From: Flammeovirga aprica JL-4
GTDB lineage: Bacteria; Bacteroidota; Bacteroidia; Cytophagales; Flammeovirgaceae
NCBI RefSeq assembly: GCF_012844305.1
Contig: NZ_JABANE010000023.1
Span: 29,986 to 93,985 of the forward strand
Length of the DNA stretch: 64,000 nucleotides
Direction of reading: 5' to 3'
Made by a program: the position numbers and the translations under genes. Positions 19,601 through 28,118 of this stretch are shown here, one piece after another (position 1 is the first letter of the stretch; each line of letters begins with the position of its first letter). The notes under the pieces were generated by a model. The model did no database searches. It worked only from the letters and a program-made list of their open reading frames with translations, and was not told where the DNA came from.

Positions 19601-20072
19601 TAAAGTCTAGATTTAGAGTATCTCCATAAATGATAGAGTGCTCCAATGGCATAGTTATAAAGTTAACCTTTTTATTATCCTCGTTAAGAAAGGTAACTAC
19701 AAACTGATTTTGAGTGCTATTATAATATAAATTCTTACCATTAGTTACAATCTTACAATAGCCACTTTGTATACTATCAGGCACTGAAAATGCAACTCCA
19801 TGTGAAGATTTTAAATCAAAAAATCCAGTAGATTCTATTATAGTTCCATCACAAGTTTTTAAGACTACCTCGATCTGACTTGAACTATAAATATTTGTAC
19901 GTGTAGAAAGATGAAGGTCTATAGTCTTTGCACCCTTAGGTATGAATAGAGAAGCGGAATCTCCATAATGCATAAAGTTATATCCGATATTGAACTCTTG
20001 TCTAATACATTGACTGTATGTTTGGATGGTTGTAATTAAAAATAGAAGAGAACAGAAAAAAAGTTTTTTCAT
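16686..20072 (-). CDS. Large secreted leucine-rich-repeat protein with T9SS sorting domain
   Basis: The frame extends to a TTG at 20084, but the ATG at 20072 puts the signal peptide (MKKLFFCSLLFLITTIQTYS) at the very N-terminus, giving 1128 residues. Residues ~370-560 hold several leucine-rich repeats, for example NLKYLLLKNNNFKNLEGIEK then LSNLEYIDVLNNKINDISGI. The rest is beta-rich and Tyr/Asn-rich. A short Glu/Pro/Lys linker precedes a C-terminal domain (about 75 residues, ending KGVYIIKLFLENKVYTYKYMEE in part) with the pattern of type A T9SS sorting domains. It is likely surface-attached or released; the ligand is unknown. It is divergent from the next secreted LRR protein across only 54 bp. 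Confidence 0.8.
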   Translation of the reverse strand: MKKLFFCSLLFLITTIQTYSQCIRQEFNIGYNFMHYGDSASLFIPKGAKTIDLHLSTRTNIYSSSQIEVVLKTCDGTIIESTGFFDLKSSHGVAFSVPDSIQSGYCKIVTNGKNLYYNSTQNQFVVTFLNEDNKKVNFITMPLEHSIIYGDTLNLDFKSYYSSSRRTFDFQTEFVGEDLGILNIDGTSVTSTNIPGAQAVKVKCFPGSGAEDYAYTDTTIYITNIVDESKRKTGIIYGNNEYLLIDKVASFNLNQVSNNKETEISYEILTDGETITIEDGIIYFEDTTQNIVVNIKAYQAESEEFTAVEKFMRIVYTDLGNNYLYPLVVEEELIDSILVDNPNALEETSSTEKIRFENILKDGRMNEIWYYNCVRRISLENANASTHTDKLHRFTRLKTLKYTNYHDVTLPQMLLDNTTYHLDQLSLENVQSIQYQHSDDFRNNISELTITRSKNILDIPEFINKESLIRFELLSEHELEFSMFAGCYNLKYLLLKNNNFKNLEGIEKLSNLEYIDVLNNKINDISGIEELKKINHINLSNNFLSYVEFDKLLSPLPITNYLFPQHKLPLTTTIEGDTIIVEYPYHTENNIYSINNADRLEGNKAFFNIYYFEGAIVNFEIRNALYENAGYYYKEITEPRFKYLFSHEVFLSANSIKGIISDFKDYDPDKAYLKFDHDDTRYRINYDHDEQYYYVYFSKELIDRPFRFYNKEGSYELDKKNNPVKHRVGKIENNIVYIDSPLFFEELNGADKFYTPMDGWNYGEVKFFYHNILERKDTVKWVVDSYDIDLNPHIRCVIVYDSTDVQLGVLEPIIIDDSNYQNFHYEYILEPNEKIYFEVYFTEFQFSNYKEYQIASSFQTDEFTTGIFDYKKIVTDKGLKIDEAKVNYDYYVKNDPRGYLFIERAMEYRVSLYNYGNEDYFGFYGLYEDVEAKKGKDAFSLDTYNFFYNLDIVGKTYDASSSIYRTNGEINLDIDNYSGISKHWSGGGYITPTSKGWGHIQLSHQGDENFQPFSERISFNVGGPESIEEDKPEKPGTDIEGDIITSDINDIGKIQLFFYQNTLFVKLNSIKELHEYSIININGSIIQNTQVEQKGDEFELKIPALQKGVYIIKLFLENKVYTYKYMEE

Positions 20073-20126
20073 TGAATTTGCCAATAGTTTTACTAATTTT
20101 AAAGTATAAATATAGTTAAACTTTTT

Positions 20127-21833
20127 ATGAAAAAATTTATATTACTCTCTTATTTTTTTCTAATTGTAACTCTATTACAAGCACAACAAGCAAGCTTTAA
20201 TACTACAAATGAGATCAAATATGATACATTGACTTTAGATGATGTTGACTTTTCTAACAATACTATTAAGAAGGTTACCAATGAAGAGTTTGCTATTGAG
20301 AATCTTTATATTCCTGATTCATTAGCAGGGTACCCTGTATATTATATTGCAAGCAGTGCATTTTCTACATCATCTGGAGGTAAAATTCGAGAGGTAAAAC
20401 TAAAAAATATCATTCTACCTTCTAGTTTAAAGATAATATACAGCTTTGCGTTTATCGAGAATGAAATTGAAAGTATAGAATTTCCTGAAAATATAGAAAT
20501 TATAGATGAGTATTCATTTTCTCACAATAAACTAAAATCTATTTCTTTTAAAGGAGCAAGTAAATTAAAATGGATATCTACTACAGCCTTTGTTGAAAAC
20601 CCCAGAAGTATATTTGCTTTACCACAACAAATATCTGATAATGTAAATTATATGTATATGTGGGTTGTTGGTGAAAGTGGTGAACGCTATACTGAAACTT
20701 CTTCAGACGCAAGAAGTAAGTATACATCTAAAAGGTATTACTTATTAAATAAATACAATAGTACTATCACCAATAATACATTAACAAACTGTACTGTACC
20801 AAAAGATGAAGAAGATATTTATATCCCGAATGAAATTGATGGGAAAAAGATCTTAAAAATTAAAAACTCTTCAGACACCAATTATCTTCTTGATAAAGTG
20901 GAGTATTTGAATCAATTGTATGTTGAAGATGGTATTCAATATATTGATGGAAAACTTATAAATTATGTTTTTTCTTTACGATTGCCAGTTACTCTAAAAA
21001 GATTGGAATCTAATGTTACAAAAATCACGATTCTAAATACTAAGCTCTACTTTAAAGATTTAGAATTTCTAGGGTACAACAACTACGAGTCAGGCTTTTT
21101 CTTTGTTGATCATGAAGGTTACAATTGGTATACTAGCATGGGTGATAGAATAGAGCCAGGTTATCATACTGTACAGAACATGACAGAATATTATCTCGAA
21201 CGTACTAAAGGCTATGAAATTACTTACATGAATGCAGGTAATTACAATACTTATCAGAACCCACGTTCCTACAACCCTGAAGACACCCCAATAGCATTGG
21301 TAGATCTTCCAAATAATGAGTCTATTGATTTGTATTTTCAAGGTTGGTATTATGACGAAGGGTATACTTTAAAGGTAGATGGAAACGCAATTCCTAAAAA
21401 CGCTAACTCTGATTATACTTTTTATGCTAAATGGGTATATAACTCAAAGGAAAGTGGTGAAGGAGAAGATAATGAAGGAGAAGGTAGTGAAGGAGAAGGT
21501 AGTGAAGGAGAAGATAATGAAGGAGAAGGTAGTGAAGGAGAAGATAATGAAGGAGAAGATAATGAAGGAGAAGGTAGTGAAGGAGAAGGTAGTGATATAA
21601 TTAATTCAATACCATCCTCAACTGAATTTTTAATTTACCCTAATCCAGCTTCTGCTTTTATCAGAATTCCAGAGTATGATATTCTTTCAATAATTGATCT
21701 TAATGGTAAAGTTGTATTAACAGAAACTAATGGTAATCAACATTTGAATGTTAATACTTTACCTAGTGGTATTTATGTGATAAAACTAATAAAAAATCAA
21801 AAAGTATCACATGCATCTTTCATTAAAGAATAG
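20127..21833 (+). CDS. Secreted BspA-type LRR protein with InlB-like repeat, EGE-rich linker and T9SS sorting domain
   Basis: The 568-residue protein starts with a signal peptide (residues 1-19, ending LLQA). Residues ~50-160 and ~225-310 resemble BspA-type leucine-rich repeats (EIIDEYSFSHNKLKSISFKG). Residues ~350-440 look like a Listeria-Bacteroides (InlB B-type) repeat: ITYMNAG...GWYYDEGYT...YTFYAKW. Then comes a 46-residue acidic linker made of nine EGEGS/EGEDN pentapeptides (21456-21593), and a C-terminal T9SS sorting domain with FLIYPNPAS, SIIDLNGKVV and LPSGIYVIKLI. It is predicted to be exported to the surface for adhesion or recognition (inference). A terminator follows at 21940. Confidence 0.83.
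   Translation: MKKFILLSYFFLIVTLLQAQQASFNTTNEIKYDTLTLDDVDFSNNTIKKVTNEEFAIENLYIPDSLAGYPVYYIASSAFSTSSGGKIREVKLKNIILPSSLKIIYSFAFIENEIESIEFPENIEIIDEYSFSHNKLKSISFKGASKLKWISTTAFVENPRSIFALPQQISDNVNYMYMWVVGESGERYTETSSDARSKYTSKRYYLLNKYNSTITNNTLTNCTVPKDEEDIYIPNEIDGKKILKIKNSSDTNYLLDKVEYLNQLYVEDGIQYIDGKLINYVFSLRLPVTLKRLESNVTKITILNTKLYFKDLEFLGYNNYESGFFFVDHEGYNWYTSMGDRIEPGYHTVQNMTEYYLERTKGYEITYMNAGNYNTYQNPRSYNPEDTPIALVDLPNNESIDLYFQGWYYDEGYTLKVDGNAIPKNANSDYTFYAKWVYNSKESGEGEDNEGEGSEGEGSEGEDNEGEGSEGEDNEGEDNEGEGSEGEGSDIINSIPSSTEFLIYPNPASAFIRIPEYDILSIIDLNGKVVLTETNGNQHLNVNTLPSGIYVIKLIKNQKVSHASFIKE
21456..21593 (+). repeat. 15-bp in-frame minisatellite encoding EGEGS/EGEDN units
   Basis: Nine 15-bp units in two versions, gaaggagaaggtagt (EGEGS) and gaaggagaagataat (EGEDN), follow in the order DN, GS, GS, DN, GS, DN, DN, GS, GS. 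The DNA units are near-identical, so the tract could gain or lose copies without shifting the reading frame, changing the linker length of the surface protein. Confidence 0.9.
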
Positions 21834-22150
21834 AAATTTCATATCAGAAAAGTGATAATGCCTCTTGTTTGAAATTTCTATTATACTATGCTATTAATTA
21901 AGAATAATACCTCAAAATAACGACAGAGTATTTTAATATAAGGCTCAATAATTTTTTAAATTATTGAGCCTTTTTGTTTTTTATAAAATATCATATTAAA
22001 ACGACACCTCTAATTCAACGTCACGATGAGCGTTATTTGCAAGTCATCCCTAGTTTATTCCTTGAATGTAGGACAGAAAAAATGAAGAGGGTAATAATCT
22101 GGATGTGAAAAGATAAAATTATACAACATCATATTATAAATGTTATAGCC
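21834..22150. other. 317-bp intergenic region between convergent genes
   Basis: It holds the terminator at 21940-21976. I see no ORF, RNA gene or repeat in the rest. Confidence 0.6.
21940..21976 (+). terminator. Terminator after the EGE-linker T9SS protein
   Basis: An 11-bp stem, AGGCTCAATAA (21941-21951) with its complement (21961-21971), is followed by TTTTTG on the plus strand, about 107 bp after the stop codon. Confidence 0.75.
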
Positions 22151-22600
22151 TTATTCTAAATTCAGACGATTCGATATTTCCTCAATCGCTTCTTCCTCAT
22201 CATCACTGATACCGTCTGAAGCGTCTGCAAAAAGGTGGAGAATATCTAGAATATCATCTTTCTCATCATCATTCTGATCCAGATAACTTTTCAGGGTATC
22301 TAAGAAAGGATCTTTCCATTGCTCCAAGTTATTGATCAAGTATTCCAATTCATTGTAGTATACCTTTTGAAGGTTTTCCAACTCCGTTCTTGTCAAAGAA
22401 CTTTTATACCCCTCGGCCATGAATTTCGCCAGATATTTTACAAAAACCCACTCTTCATCATCTACCACTCCATCAGAAGCTACAATCAAAAGACATGGAA
22501 AGTAGATAAATAAAGTCTGAAAATGTTCTCTTGAGAGCTCAACATTATTCAATGAATTATAGTGTGTGTAAAGTTCCTCCGTTTTTGTATGTAAACTCAT
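22151..22600 (-). CDS. TerB-like helical acidic protein
   Basis: The 149-residue protein is largely helical and acidic. It has two copies of an Asp-rich loop, LLIVASDGVVDDEEWVFV (residues ~40-57) and LFADASDGISDDEEEAIEEI (near 125-143). These resemble the A-D-G-x-v-x-x-x-E metal/loop pattern of the TerB (tellurite-resistance-like) fold. It has no signal peptide or membrane helix, so is probably cytoplasmic. It is divergent from tsaD across 105 bp. The fold call is by motif only, and tellurite resistance itself should not be assumed since no ter cluster is nearby. Confidence 0.5.
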   Translation of the reverse strand: MSLHTKTEELYTHYNSLNNVELSREHFQTLFIYFPCLLIVASDGVVDDEEWVFVKYLAKFMAEGYKSSLTRTELENLQKVYYNELEYLINNLEQWKDPFLDTLKSYLDQNDDEKDDILDILHLFADASDGISDDEEEAIEEISNRLNLE

Positions 22601-22705
22601 CTTTTTGTTTGATATAATAATATTGTCGTTAATGGTTCTCTTTTTTTAAGGTAATTCCCCCCAAGTAATGTAATTTTGTTCTCTAATTGACAAAGAAAAT
22701 ATACA

Positions 22706-23722
22706 ATGAGCGGAATAATATTAGCCATAGAGTCTTCATGTGATGAAACCTCAGCAGCAGTAGTAAAAAATGGTACTGTACTTAGCAATATAGTGTCTAC
22801 GCAAGAAATACACCAAAAATACGGCGGTGTAGTTCCTGAACTTGCTTCTAGAGCTCATCAAAAGAATATTCTTCCTGTAGTTAATGAAGCCCTTACAGAA
22901 GCCAATATAAATAAATCTGACTTAGATGCAATAGCCTTTACCAAAGGTCCTGGATTATTAGGAGCCTTGCTGGTTGGAGCCTCTTTTGCGAAAGGGATGG
23001 CGATGGCATTGAAAAAACCTTTGATTGGCGTGAATCATATGCAAGCACATATCCTTGCTCACTTTATTGAAGCTCCTCAGCCCAATTTTCCATTTTTATG
23101 CTTAACAGTCAGCGGAGGACACACACAATTAGTGGTGGTGAAATCTCCACTAGAAATGGAAGTAATTGGTGAAACGATCGATGATGCTGTGGGTGAAGCT
23201 TTTGACAAAACAGCCAAAATCATGGGACTAGATTATCCCGGCGGACCTTTTATTGATAAGTTTGCTAAAGATGGAGATCCTGCCAAATTCAAATTCCCGA
23301 ATGTAAATATTCCTGATTATAATTTTTCATTCAGCGGTATCAAAACTGCTTTCCTTAATTTCCTAAGAAAGGAAACACAAAAAGATCCTGACTTTGTAGA
23401 AAAGAATAAAGCTGATTTGTGTGCTAGTATTCAATTTACGCTTGTCAATATATTGATGAAAAAATTGAAAAAAGCGGCAAAGGAATTGAACATAAAGGAA
23501 ATAGGAATTGCCGGCGGTGTTTCAGCCAATTCTGGTTTGAGAAACACATTGCTGGAGGAAGGAAAAAAATTAGGATGGAATGTATTTATTCCTGAATTTG
23601 AACATTGTACAGACAATGCCGCTATGATTGCAATGGCTGCGCATTATCAGTACGAGGGTGGAGACTTTGAAGCTTTGAGCACTTCCCCTAATCCAAGAAT
23701 GAAATTCAGTGGAACAAAATAA
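22706..23722 (+). CDS. tsaD: tRNA N6-adenosine threonylcarbamoyltransferase
   Basis: TsaD transfers threonylcarbamoyl to A37 of ANN-decoding tRNAs, with TsaB and TsaE as partners. It has 338 residues, the standard length. The N-terminus ILAIESSCDETSAAVV is diagnostic. The metal-binding His pair is H111 and H115 in NHMQAHILAHF, with SGGHTQLV and the C-terminal CTDNAAMIA motif containing another metal ligand (Asp). The downstream small gene starts 6 bp after it, so the two are probably co-transcribed. Confidence 0.96.
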   Translation: MSGIILAIESSCDETSAAVVKNGTVLSNIVSTQEIHQKYGGVVPELASRAHQKNILPVVNEALTEANINKSDLDAIAFTKGPGLLGALLVGASFAKGMAMALKKPLIGVNHMQAHILAHFIEAPQPNFPFLCLTVSGGHTQLVVVKSPLEMEVIGETIDDAVGEAFDKTAKIMGLDYPGGPFIDKFAKDGDPAKFKFPNVNIPDYNFSFSGIKTAFLNFLRKETQKDPDFVEKNKADLCASIQFTLVNILMKKLKKAAKELNIKEIGIAGGVSANSGLRNTLLEEGKKLGWNVFIPEFEHCTDNAAMIAMAAHYQYEGGDFEALSTSPNPRMKFSGTK

Positions 23723-23728
23723 AATAGT

Positions 23729-24085
23729 ATGAGTATCATTATAATCGCTGTTCTTGCATTTGTTACTGCAATCAGTTTAGGTGTGTATGTTAATCAGAAG
23801 TTTCCTAATAAGGGAGAACTAAAAGGCAACACCTCCCCTGATCATGTGACAGCTTTAAATGATGCGGCTATTCTTGCATTAGCTTCTGAGCATCAAGAAG
23901 GCATCAGTGTCGCTGCTGTCTGCCTTGCATCAAAAGCTTCTGCGATAGAGGTAAAAAAGAAGATGGAAGCTTTGAGAGAACAAGGGTTGCTTTATCTCAA
24001 TGTAGATGAAAACGGTGCTGAAAAATATGCGCTGACCGACACATCACTTCTATCCTCAAAAAATAAAAACAGAATTAGAAAATAA
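23729..24085 (+). CDS. Small membrane-anchored protein with a winged-helix-like domain
   Basis: Of the 118 residues, 1-20 form one hydrophobic helix (SIIIIAVLAFVTAISLGVYV). After a ~20-residue linker, residues ~43-108 look like a winged helix: helix AAILALASEHQ, a possible recognition helix SAIEVKKKMEALREQGL, and a hairpin ending AEKYALTD. The order resembles the MarR/PadR-type wing but is a visual match only. It follows tsaD by 6 bp. A membrane-tethered DNA-binding protein is one reading; a protein-protein interaction module is another. I do not recognise a named family. Confidence 0.45.
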   Translation: MSIIIIAVLAFVTAISLGVYVNQKFPNKGELKGNTSPDHVTALNDAAILALASEHQEGISVAAVCLASKASAIEVKKKMEALREQGLLYLNVDENGAEKYALTDTSLLSSKNKNRIRK

Positions 24086-24093
24086 GTTTCATC

Positions 24094-24259
24094 TAAGAGC
24101 ATTTTTGAAATATATATTTTAGAAGTAAAAATTCTTCATTTTAGGTTATGGGGAAATTAATTTTAGAGAAAATAGTGGTTCTATAATTGATAAAATTAAT
24201 AAACTCACATTCCGAAAGGATGGATTTTTACTAAAAGAGATGTTTCAAACATACTCTAA
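24094..24259 (+). mobile_element. MITE-like element, copy A (166 bp, terminal inverted repeats)
   Basis: This non-coding element lies between the winged-helix-like gene and lgt. The left end TAAGAGCATTTTTGAAATAT and the reverse complement of the right end, TTAGAGTATGTTTGAAACAT, are related over about 38 bp, both continuing into TTTTAG(AA)GTAAAAATY-type sequence. The whole unit recurs at 30860-31024 (inverted) and 50402-50567. Three flanking bases (ATC) are the same on both sides here, but the other copies lack a matching duplication. Confidence 0.75.
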
Positions 24260-24307
24260 ATCCTTAGATGCTTTTTTTAATACGACTTCATTTTACATAT
24301 TTGTGCT

Positions 24308-25168
24308 ATGGAAGCAATACTAACATTCATACACTGGGACATTAACCCAGAAATTTTACCAGGCATGTTACCCGTACGCTGGTACGGACTTTTATTCTCG
24401 CTTGGTTTCTTTATAGGCACATGGCTAATTGCAAAAATCTTTGTAATTGAAAATAGACCTGAGTCAGATGCAGATGCTCTACTTATTTATGTAGTGATCG
24501 CTACAATTGTTGGAGCACGTCTTGGTCATGTCTTTTTCTATCAACCTGATTATTATTTGAGAAATCCTGTTGAAATCATTCAAATTTGGAAAGGTGGACT
24601 TGCAAGTCACGGTGGTGCCATTGGTATTATCATAGCACTTTACCTTTACAGTAAAGACAGACCCACTCAACCTTGGTTATGGATCTTGGACCGCGTGGTC
24701 ATTCCTGTAGCTTTGGCAGGTTGTTTTATCCGTTTAGGTAATTTGATGAACTCTGAAATTATTGGTAGACCTTCTGATCTACCATGGGCGTTTATCTTCG
24801 AGCGTGCTCACGTTGCTGACCCAATGACGCCAAGACACCCGGCGCAATTGTATGAGTCATTGACCTATCTGGTTATTTTCTTTATACTGGGTGCCATTTA
24901 CAGAAAAGAAAACGTAAAACTACGTCAAGGAAGAACGTTTGGTTTATTCCTGGTATTAGTTTTCGGGATGCGTTTTGTTTGGGAATTCTTCAAAGAAGAT
25001 CAAGTTGCATTTGAGGCTACAATGTCCTTGAATATGGGGCAATGGTTAAGTATCCCAGCTGTTCTTGCAGGACTTTTCTTCTTTATCAGATCATTTGGTA
25101 AAGCTGGAGAACCGCTTCCACTTCCAGAGGTAAACCCTAATGAAGAAAAAGTAAAGGCCAAGAAGTAA
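24308..25168 (+). CDS. lgt: Prolipoprotein diacylglyceryl transferase
   Basis: Lgt attaches diacylglycerol to the lipobox Cys of prelipoproteins in the inner membrane. It has 286 residues with about seven hydrophobic helices. Family motifs include PVRWYGLLFSLGFF near the N-terminus, WKGGLASHGGAIG (the conserved HGG), IRLGNLMNSEIIGRPSDLPWA and HPAQLYES. The C-terminus is Lys/Glu-rich. It stands alone, preceded by MITE copy A and followed by a bidirectional-looking terminator. Confidence 0.95.
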   Translation: MEAILTFIHWDINPEILPGMLPVRWYGLLFSLGFFIGTWLIAKIFVIENRPESDADALLIYVVIATIVGARLGHVFFYQPDYYLRNPVEIIQIWKGGLASHGGAIGIIIALYLYSKDRPTQPWLWILDRVVIPVALAGCFIRLGNLMNSEIIGRPSDLPWAFIFERAHVADPMTPRHPAQLYESLTYLVIFFILGAIYRKENVKLRQGRTFGLFLVLVFGMRFVWEFFKEDQVAFEATMSLNMGQWLSIPAVLAGLFFFIRSFGKAGEPLPLPEVNPNEEKVKAKK

Positions 25169-25231
25169 TAAGTTCAAAATTAACTATGTTTTATTTTTGA
25201 CTTTGCACTTATTAGCCTTCTAATTATATAA

Positions 25232-25273
25232 AAAACGAGAGCATTCTTTTTTCTGAATGCTCTCGTTTTTTTT
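25232..25273 (+). terminator. Terminator after lgt
   Basis: A perfect 15-bp stem (25232-25246 with 25255-25269) with an 8-nt loop runs into eight T on the plus strand. Confidence 0.85.
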
Positions 25274-25445
25274 AATGCCAAGTTGAATCAACACCTCTTA
25301 CTCCCTCTTTGATCTCGGCATAATAATCAGGGCAATGCGTTGAAAACACCGATTAATTACCACTACTTAGAAATAATCTTCTCTTTCTTTTTATATCTAA
25401 ATGCATCATTCATAGTTTTGATTATATAATGCCTAAAAATCACAA

Positions 25446-25474
25446 ACAAAAAAGGCTCCCAAAAAGGGAGCCTT
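25446..25474 (-). terminator. Terminator after ilvC
   Basis: AAGGCTCCC and its complement GGGAGCCTT (25452-25460 with 25466-25474) close a 5-nt loop. On the minus strand the stem is followed by a T-run, 27 bp after the ilvC stop. Confidence 0.85.
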
Positions 25475-25500
25475 CATATATTGGATATAAATAGTATTCC

Positions 25501-26982
25501 TTATCCTAAAGCAATTTGCTTCATAGCAGTCATTGCTCCTCTTAATCTTGCACCTACAGCTTCGATTTCGTGTGATCTTAAAGCTTCGTTTACTTTGATC
25601 AATGTTACGTTATCTACACCGTTGTCTTTACCTTCGTTGTAGTCTTTACCACAGATATCAGCTTCAACACCTTTCATGAAGTCAGTTAATAACGGCTTAC
25701 ATGCGTGATCGAACAAGTAACAACCGTACTCAGCAGTATCAGAGATTACTCTGTTCATTTCGAACAATTTCTTTCTTGCAATTGTGTTAGCAATCAATGG
25801 AGTTTCGTGAAGTGACTCATAGTAAGCAGACTCACCGATGATACCAGCTTCTACCATAGTTTCGAAAGCCAATTCAACACCAGCTCTTACCATAGCAACC
25901 ATCAATAAACCTTTGTCGTAGAATTCTTGCTCAGTGATCTCAACATCAGCAGGAGCAGTTTTCTCAAAGTTAGTCTCACCAGTTAAAGCTCTCCAGTTCA
26001 ACAAGTTTTTGTCATCTTCAGCCCAGTCTTTCATCATTGTAGATGAGAACTCACCTGAAATGATATCGTCTTGATGCTTTTGGAATAATGGTCTCATGAT
26101 GTCTTTCAATTCTTCAGACACTTCGAAACATTTTACTTTTGCAGGGTTAGATAATCTATCTAACATACCTGATACACCACCGTGCTTTAATGACTCAGTG
26201 ATAACTTCCCATCCGTATTGGATGAATTTAGCAGCCCAACCTGCATCGATTCCTTTTTCAACCATTTTGTCGAAGCAAAGGATAGATCCAGTTTGTAACA
26301 ATCCACAAAGGATAGTTTGCTCACCCATTAAATCTGACTTCACCTCAGCTACGAATGAAGATTTCAAACATCCAGCTCTATCTCCACCAGTTGCTACTGC
26401 ATAAGCTTTAGCTTGTGCCCAACCCTTACCTTCTGGATCGTTTTCTGGGTGTACTGCGATTAGAGTTGGTACACCAAATCCTCTCTTGTACTCTTCTCTT
26501 ACTTCTGAACCTGGCGACTTAGGAGCCACCATGATTACAGTTAAGTCTTTTCTGATCTGCATTCCTTCCTCAACGATGTTGAAACCGTGAGAGTAAGATA
26601 ATGTAGCTCCTTGTTTCATCAATGGCATTACTGACTCAACAACGTTAGTATGTTGCTTATCTGGCGTCAAGTTGATCACCAAGTCAGCTGTAGGGATTAC
26701 TTCTTCGTAAGTACCTACTTTGAACCCTGCCTCAGAAGTATTTACAAAAGATGCTCTTTTCTCATCGATTGCAACTTGTCTTAAAGCATAAGAAATATCT
26801 AAACCAGAGTCTCTCATGTTCAAACCTTGGTTCAATCCTTGTGCACCAGCGCCAACGATTACGATTTTCTTACCTTTCAAAGCCTCAACGCCTTCGCTGA
26901 ACTCTGAGCTATCCATAAATTCACATTGTCCAAGTTGGTGTAACTGCTCTCTTAATGGAAGTGTATTGAAGTAATTTGCCAT
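25501..26982 (-). CDS. ilvC: Ketol-acid reductoisomerase, class II (long form)
   Basis: IlvC rearranges and reduces the acetohydroxy acids made by IlvBN, giving the substrate of IlvD. It has 493 residues, matching the long class II (E. coli-like, ~491) enzymes with a duplicated knotted domain. The N-terminus [20 protein letters not shown] is typical. The NAD(P)-binding loop is [23 protein letters not shown], and the SYSHGFNI and [15 protein letters not shown] motifs follow. It is not in the ilvEDBN-A operon and no leader peptide was found in the 88 bp between it and the upstream araC-type gene. Confidence 0.95.
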   Translation of the reverse strand: MANYFNTLPLREQLHQLGQCEFMDSSEFSEGVEALKGKKIVIVGAGAQGLNQGLNMRDSGLDISYALRQVAIDEKRASFVNTSEAGFKVGTYEEVIPTADLVINLTPDKQHTNVVESVMPLMKQGATLSYSHGFNIVEEGMQIRKDLTVIMVAPKSPGSEVREEYKRGFGVPTLIAVHPENDPEGKGWAQAKAYAVATGGDRAGCLKSSFVAEVKSDLMGEQTILCGLLQTGSILCFDKMVEKGIDAGWAAKFIQYGWEVITESLKHGGVSGMLDRLSNPAKVKCFEVSEELKDIMRPLFQKHQDDIISGEFSSTMMKDWAEDDKNLLNWRALTGETNFEKTAPADVEITEQEFYDKGLLMVAMVRAGVELAFETMVEAGIIGESAYYESLHETPLIANTIARKKLFEMNRVISDTAEYGCYLFDHACKPLLTDFMKGVEADICGKDYNEGKDNGVDNVTLIKVNEALRSHEIEAVGARLRGAMTAMKQIALG

Positions 26983-27070
26983 TGTATATAATATTTTTAA
27001 TTTAAATCTATTTGTCTATCACAAATGTGAAGATAATAATCAATAAGATTGTGGTGATTTTAAATAAAGT

Positions 27071-27955
27071 TTAGGTACTTTTCAATGATCGCTCTCTATA
27101 AGCATTCGGCGTCTGCCCTGTCAACTTCTTGAAAAACTTACTGAAATAGGATTGATCTTTGAAGTTGAGATAGTGACAAACTTGAGTAACCGTCAAGTCC
27201 GTATGCTTCAAAAGTCGCTTAATTTCAAGCACTTGCTTATCCATAATTAACTCTTTTGATGTTTTCCCTGTGAGTCCTTTCACCGTTTGAGTTAAATGGT
27301 TTTCCGTCACATTGAGGAATTCTGCAAAATCTCTAACCGATAAATTCTCTTGGTATTTTTCCTCAATCAATTCTCTAAACCGTTTAACCATCAAATGTCC
27401 CTTCCCTTTTTCGATTGCACGTTGTTCTTTAGGGTAGATCTGATTACAGGTATTTAATATCAAGTCTAAAATAGAATTAGCCATTTCGTGAGAAACTACA
27501 TCCGTTTGATCCATTTCATCACAACCTTTTACGAACAACTGTGTAAGAAAAGCCACATCCATTGGCTCCTCTAGTTTCAGTGGAGGGTTTTCCTGTTTGA
27601 GATTAAAAAAGAAAGGAAACTCAAGCAACTTGTTTTTGTTGCTCTTATCAATCAGATAAAACTCAGCGGTAAACAGAAAGATATAGCCTGCAATGTCTTT
27701 CGACAACTCCAACTTATGTGCTTGGCCTGGACTCAAAAAAAACATACACGGAGGTTCTACCTTGTATTCATTGTCATCAATCACATGAAGCCCCGACCCC
27801 TGAGTCAAAAACAAAACCTCAAAAAAATCGTGCTTGTGAGGATACTGCACCTCAAAATGACGATTGGCATCAAACACCTCAATTTGGAAAGGATGCTTTG
27901 AATTACCAATAGGTTTGAATTTATCTAGACTGTATGTGGGGATTAGATTTTTCAA
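27071..27955 (-). CDS. AraC-family transcriptional regulator
   Basis: The 294-residue protein has an N-terminal cupin sensor domain (HKHDFFEVLFLTQGSGLHVI, residues ~41-60) and a C-terminal pair of HTH motifs: FAEFLNVTENHLTQTVKGLT and VCHYLNFKDQSYFSKFFKKL. The latter ends in the AraC signature followed by TGQTPNAYRE. The start is a TTG at 27955; an in-frame TAA lies just upstream and the next in-frame ATG would remove the whole cupin entry. It is 88 bp upstream of ilvC on the same strand and could regulate or be co-transcribed with it, but that is inference from position. Confidence 0.88.
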   Translation of the reverse strand: MKNLIPTYSLDKFKPIGNSKHPFQIEVFDANRHFEVQYPHKHDFFEVLFLTQGSGLHVIDDNEYKVEPPCMFFLSPGQAHKLELSKDIAGYIFLFTAEFYLIDKSNKNKLLEFPFFFNLKQENPPLKLEEPMDVAFLTQLFVKGCDEMDQTDVVSHEMANSILDLILNTCNQIYPKEQRAIEKGKGHLMVKRFRELIEEKYQENLSVRDFAEFLNVTENHLTQTVKGLTGKTSKELIMDKQVLEIKRLLKHTDLTVTQVCHYLNFKDQSYFSKFFKKLTGQTPNAYRERSLKST

Positions 27956-28118
27956 TTGGAAGTTTTAAACCTTTATCTATTTTCGTTTGGAAGCTTAATA
28001 AAGCCAAATAAACCAAAGAAGCTATTAATATGCAAACCTTACTTTTCGAAATGTTATTGGAATGTTATCAAGCCCCAATATTTTTCTAAAATAGAAGTCA
28101 AAAAATAATGTAGGCTAT

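Larger units (their letters stand above)
25169..25500. other. 332-bp intergenic region between convergent lgt and ilvC
   Basis: It contains one terminator for each gene (25232-25273 and 25446-25474). Nothing else is recognisable in it. Confidence 0.6.

Noticed and set aside
21379..21600. Plus-strand ORF with repeated KEKVVKEKIM units
   Set aside because: It is the shifted frame of the EGEGS/EGEDN minisatellite inside the T9SS protein; only the in-frame version fits a signal peptide, domains and sorting domain.
22151..22600. Tellurite resistance locus
   Set aside because: Only a TerB-like fold is suggested; no terZACD genes are nearby, so resistance is not supported.
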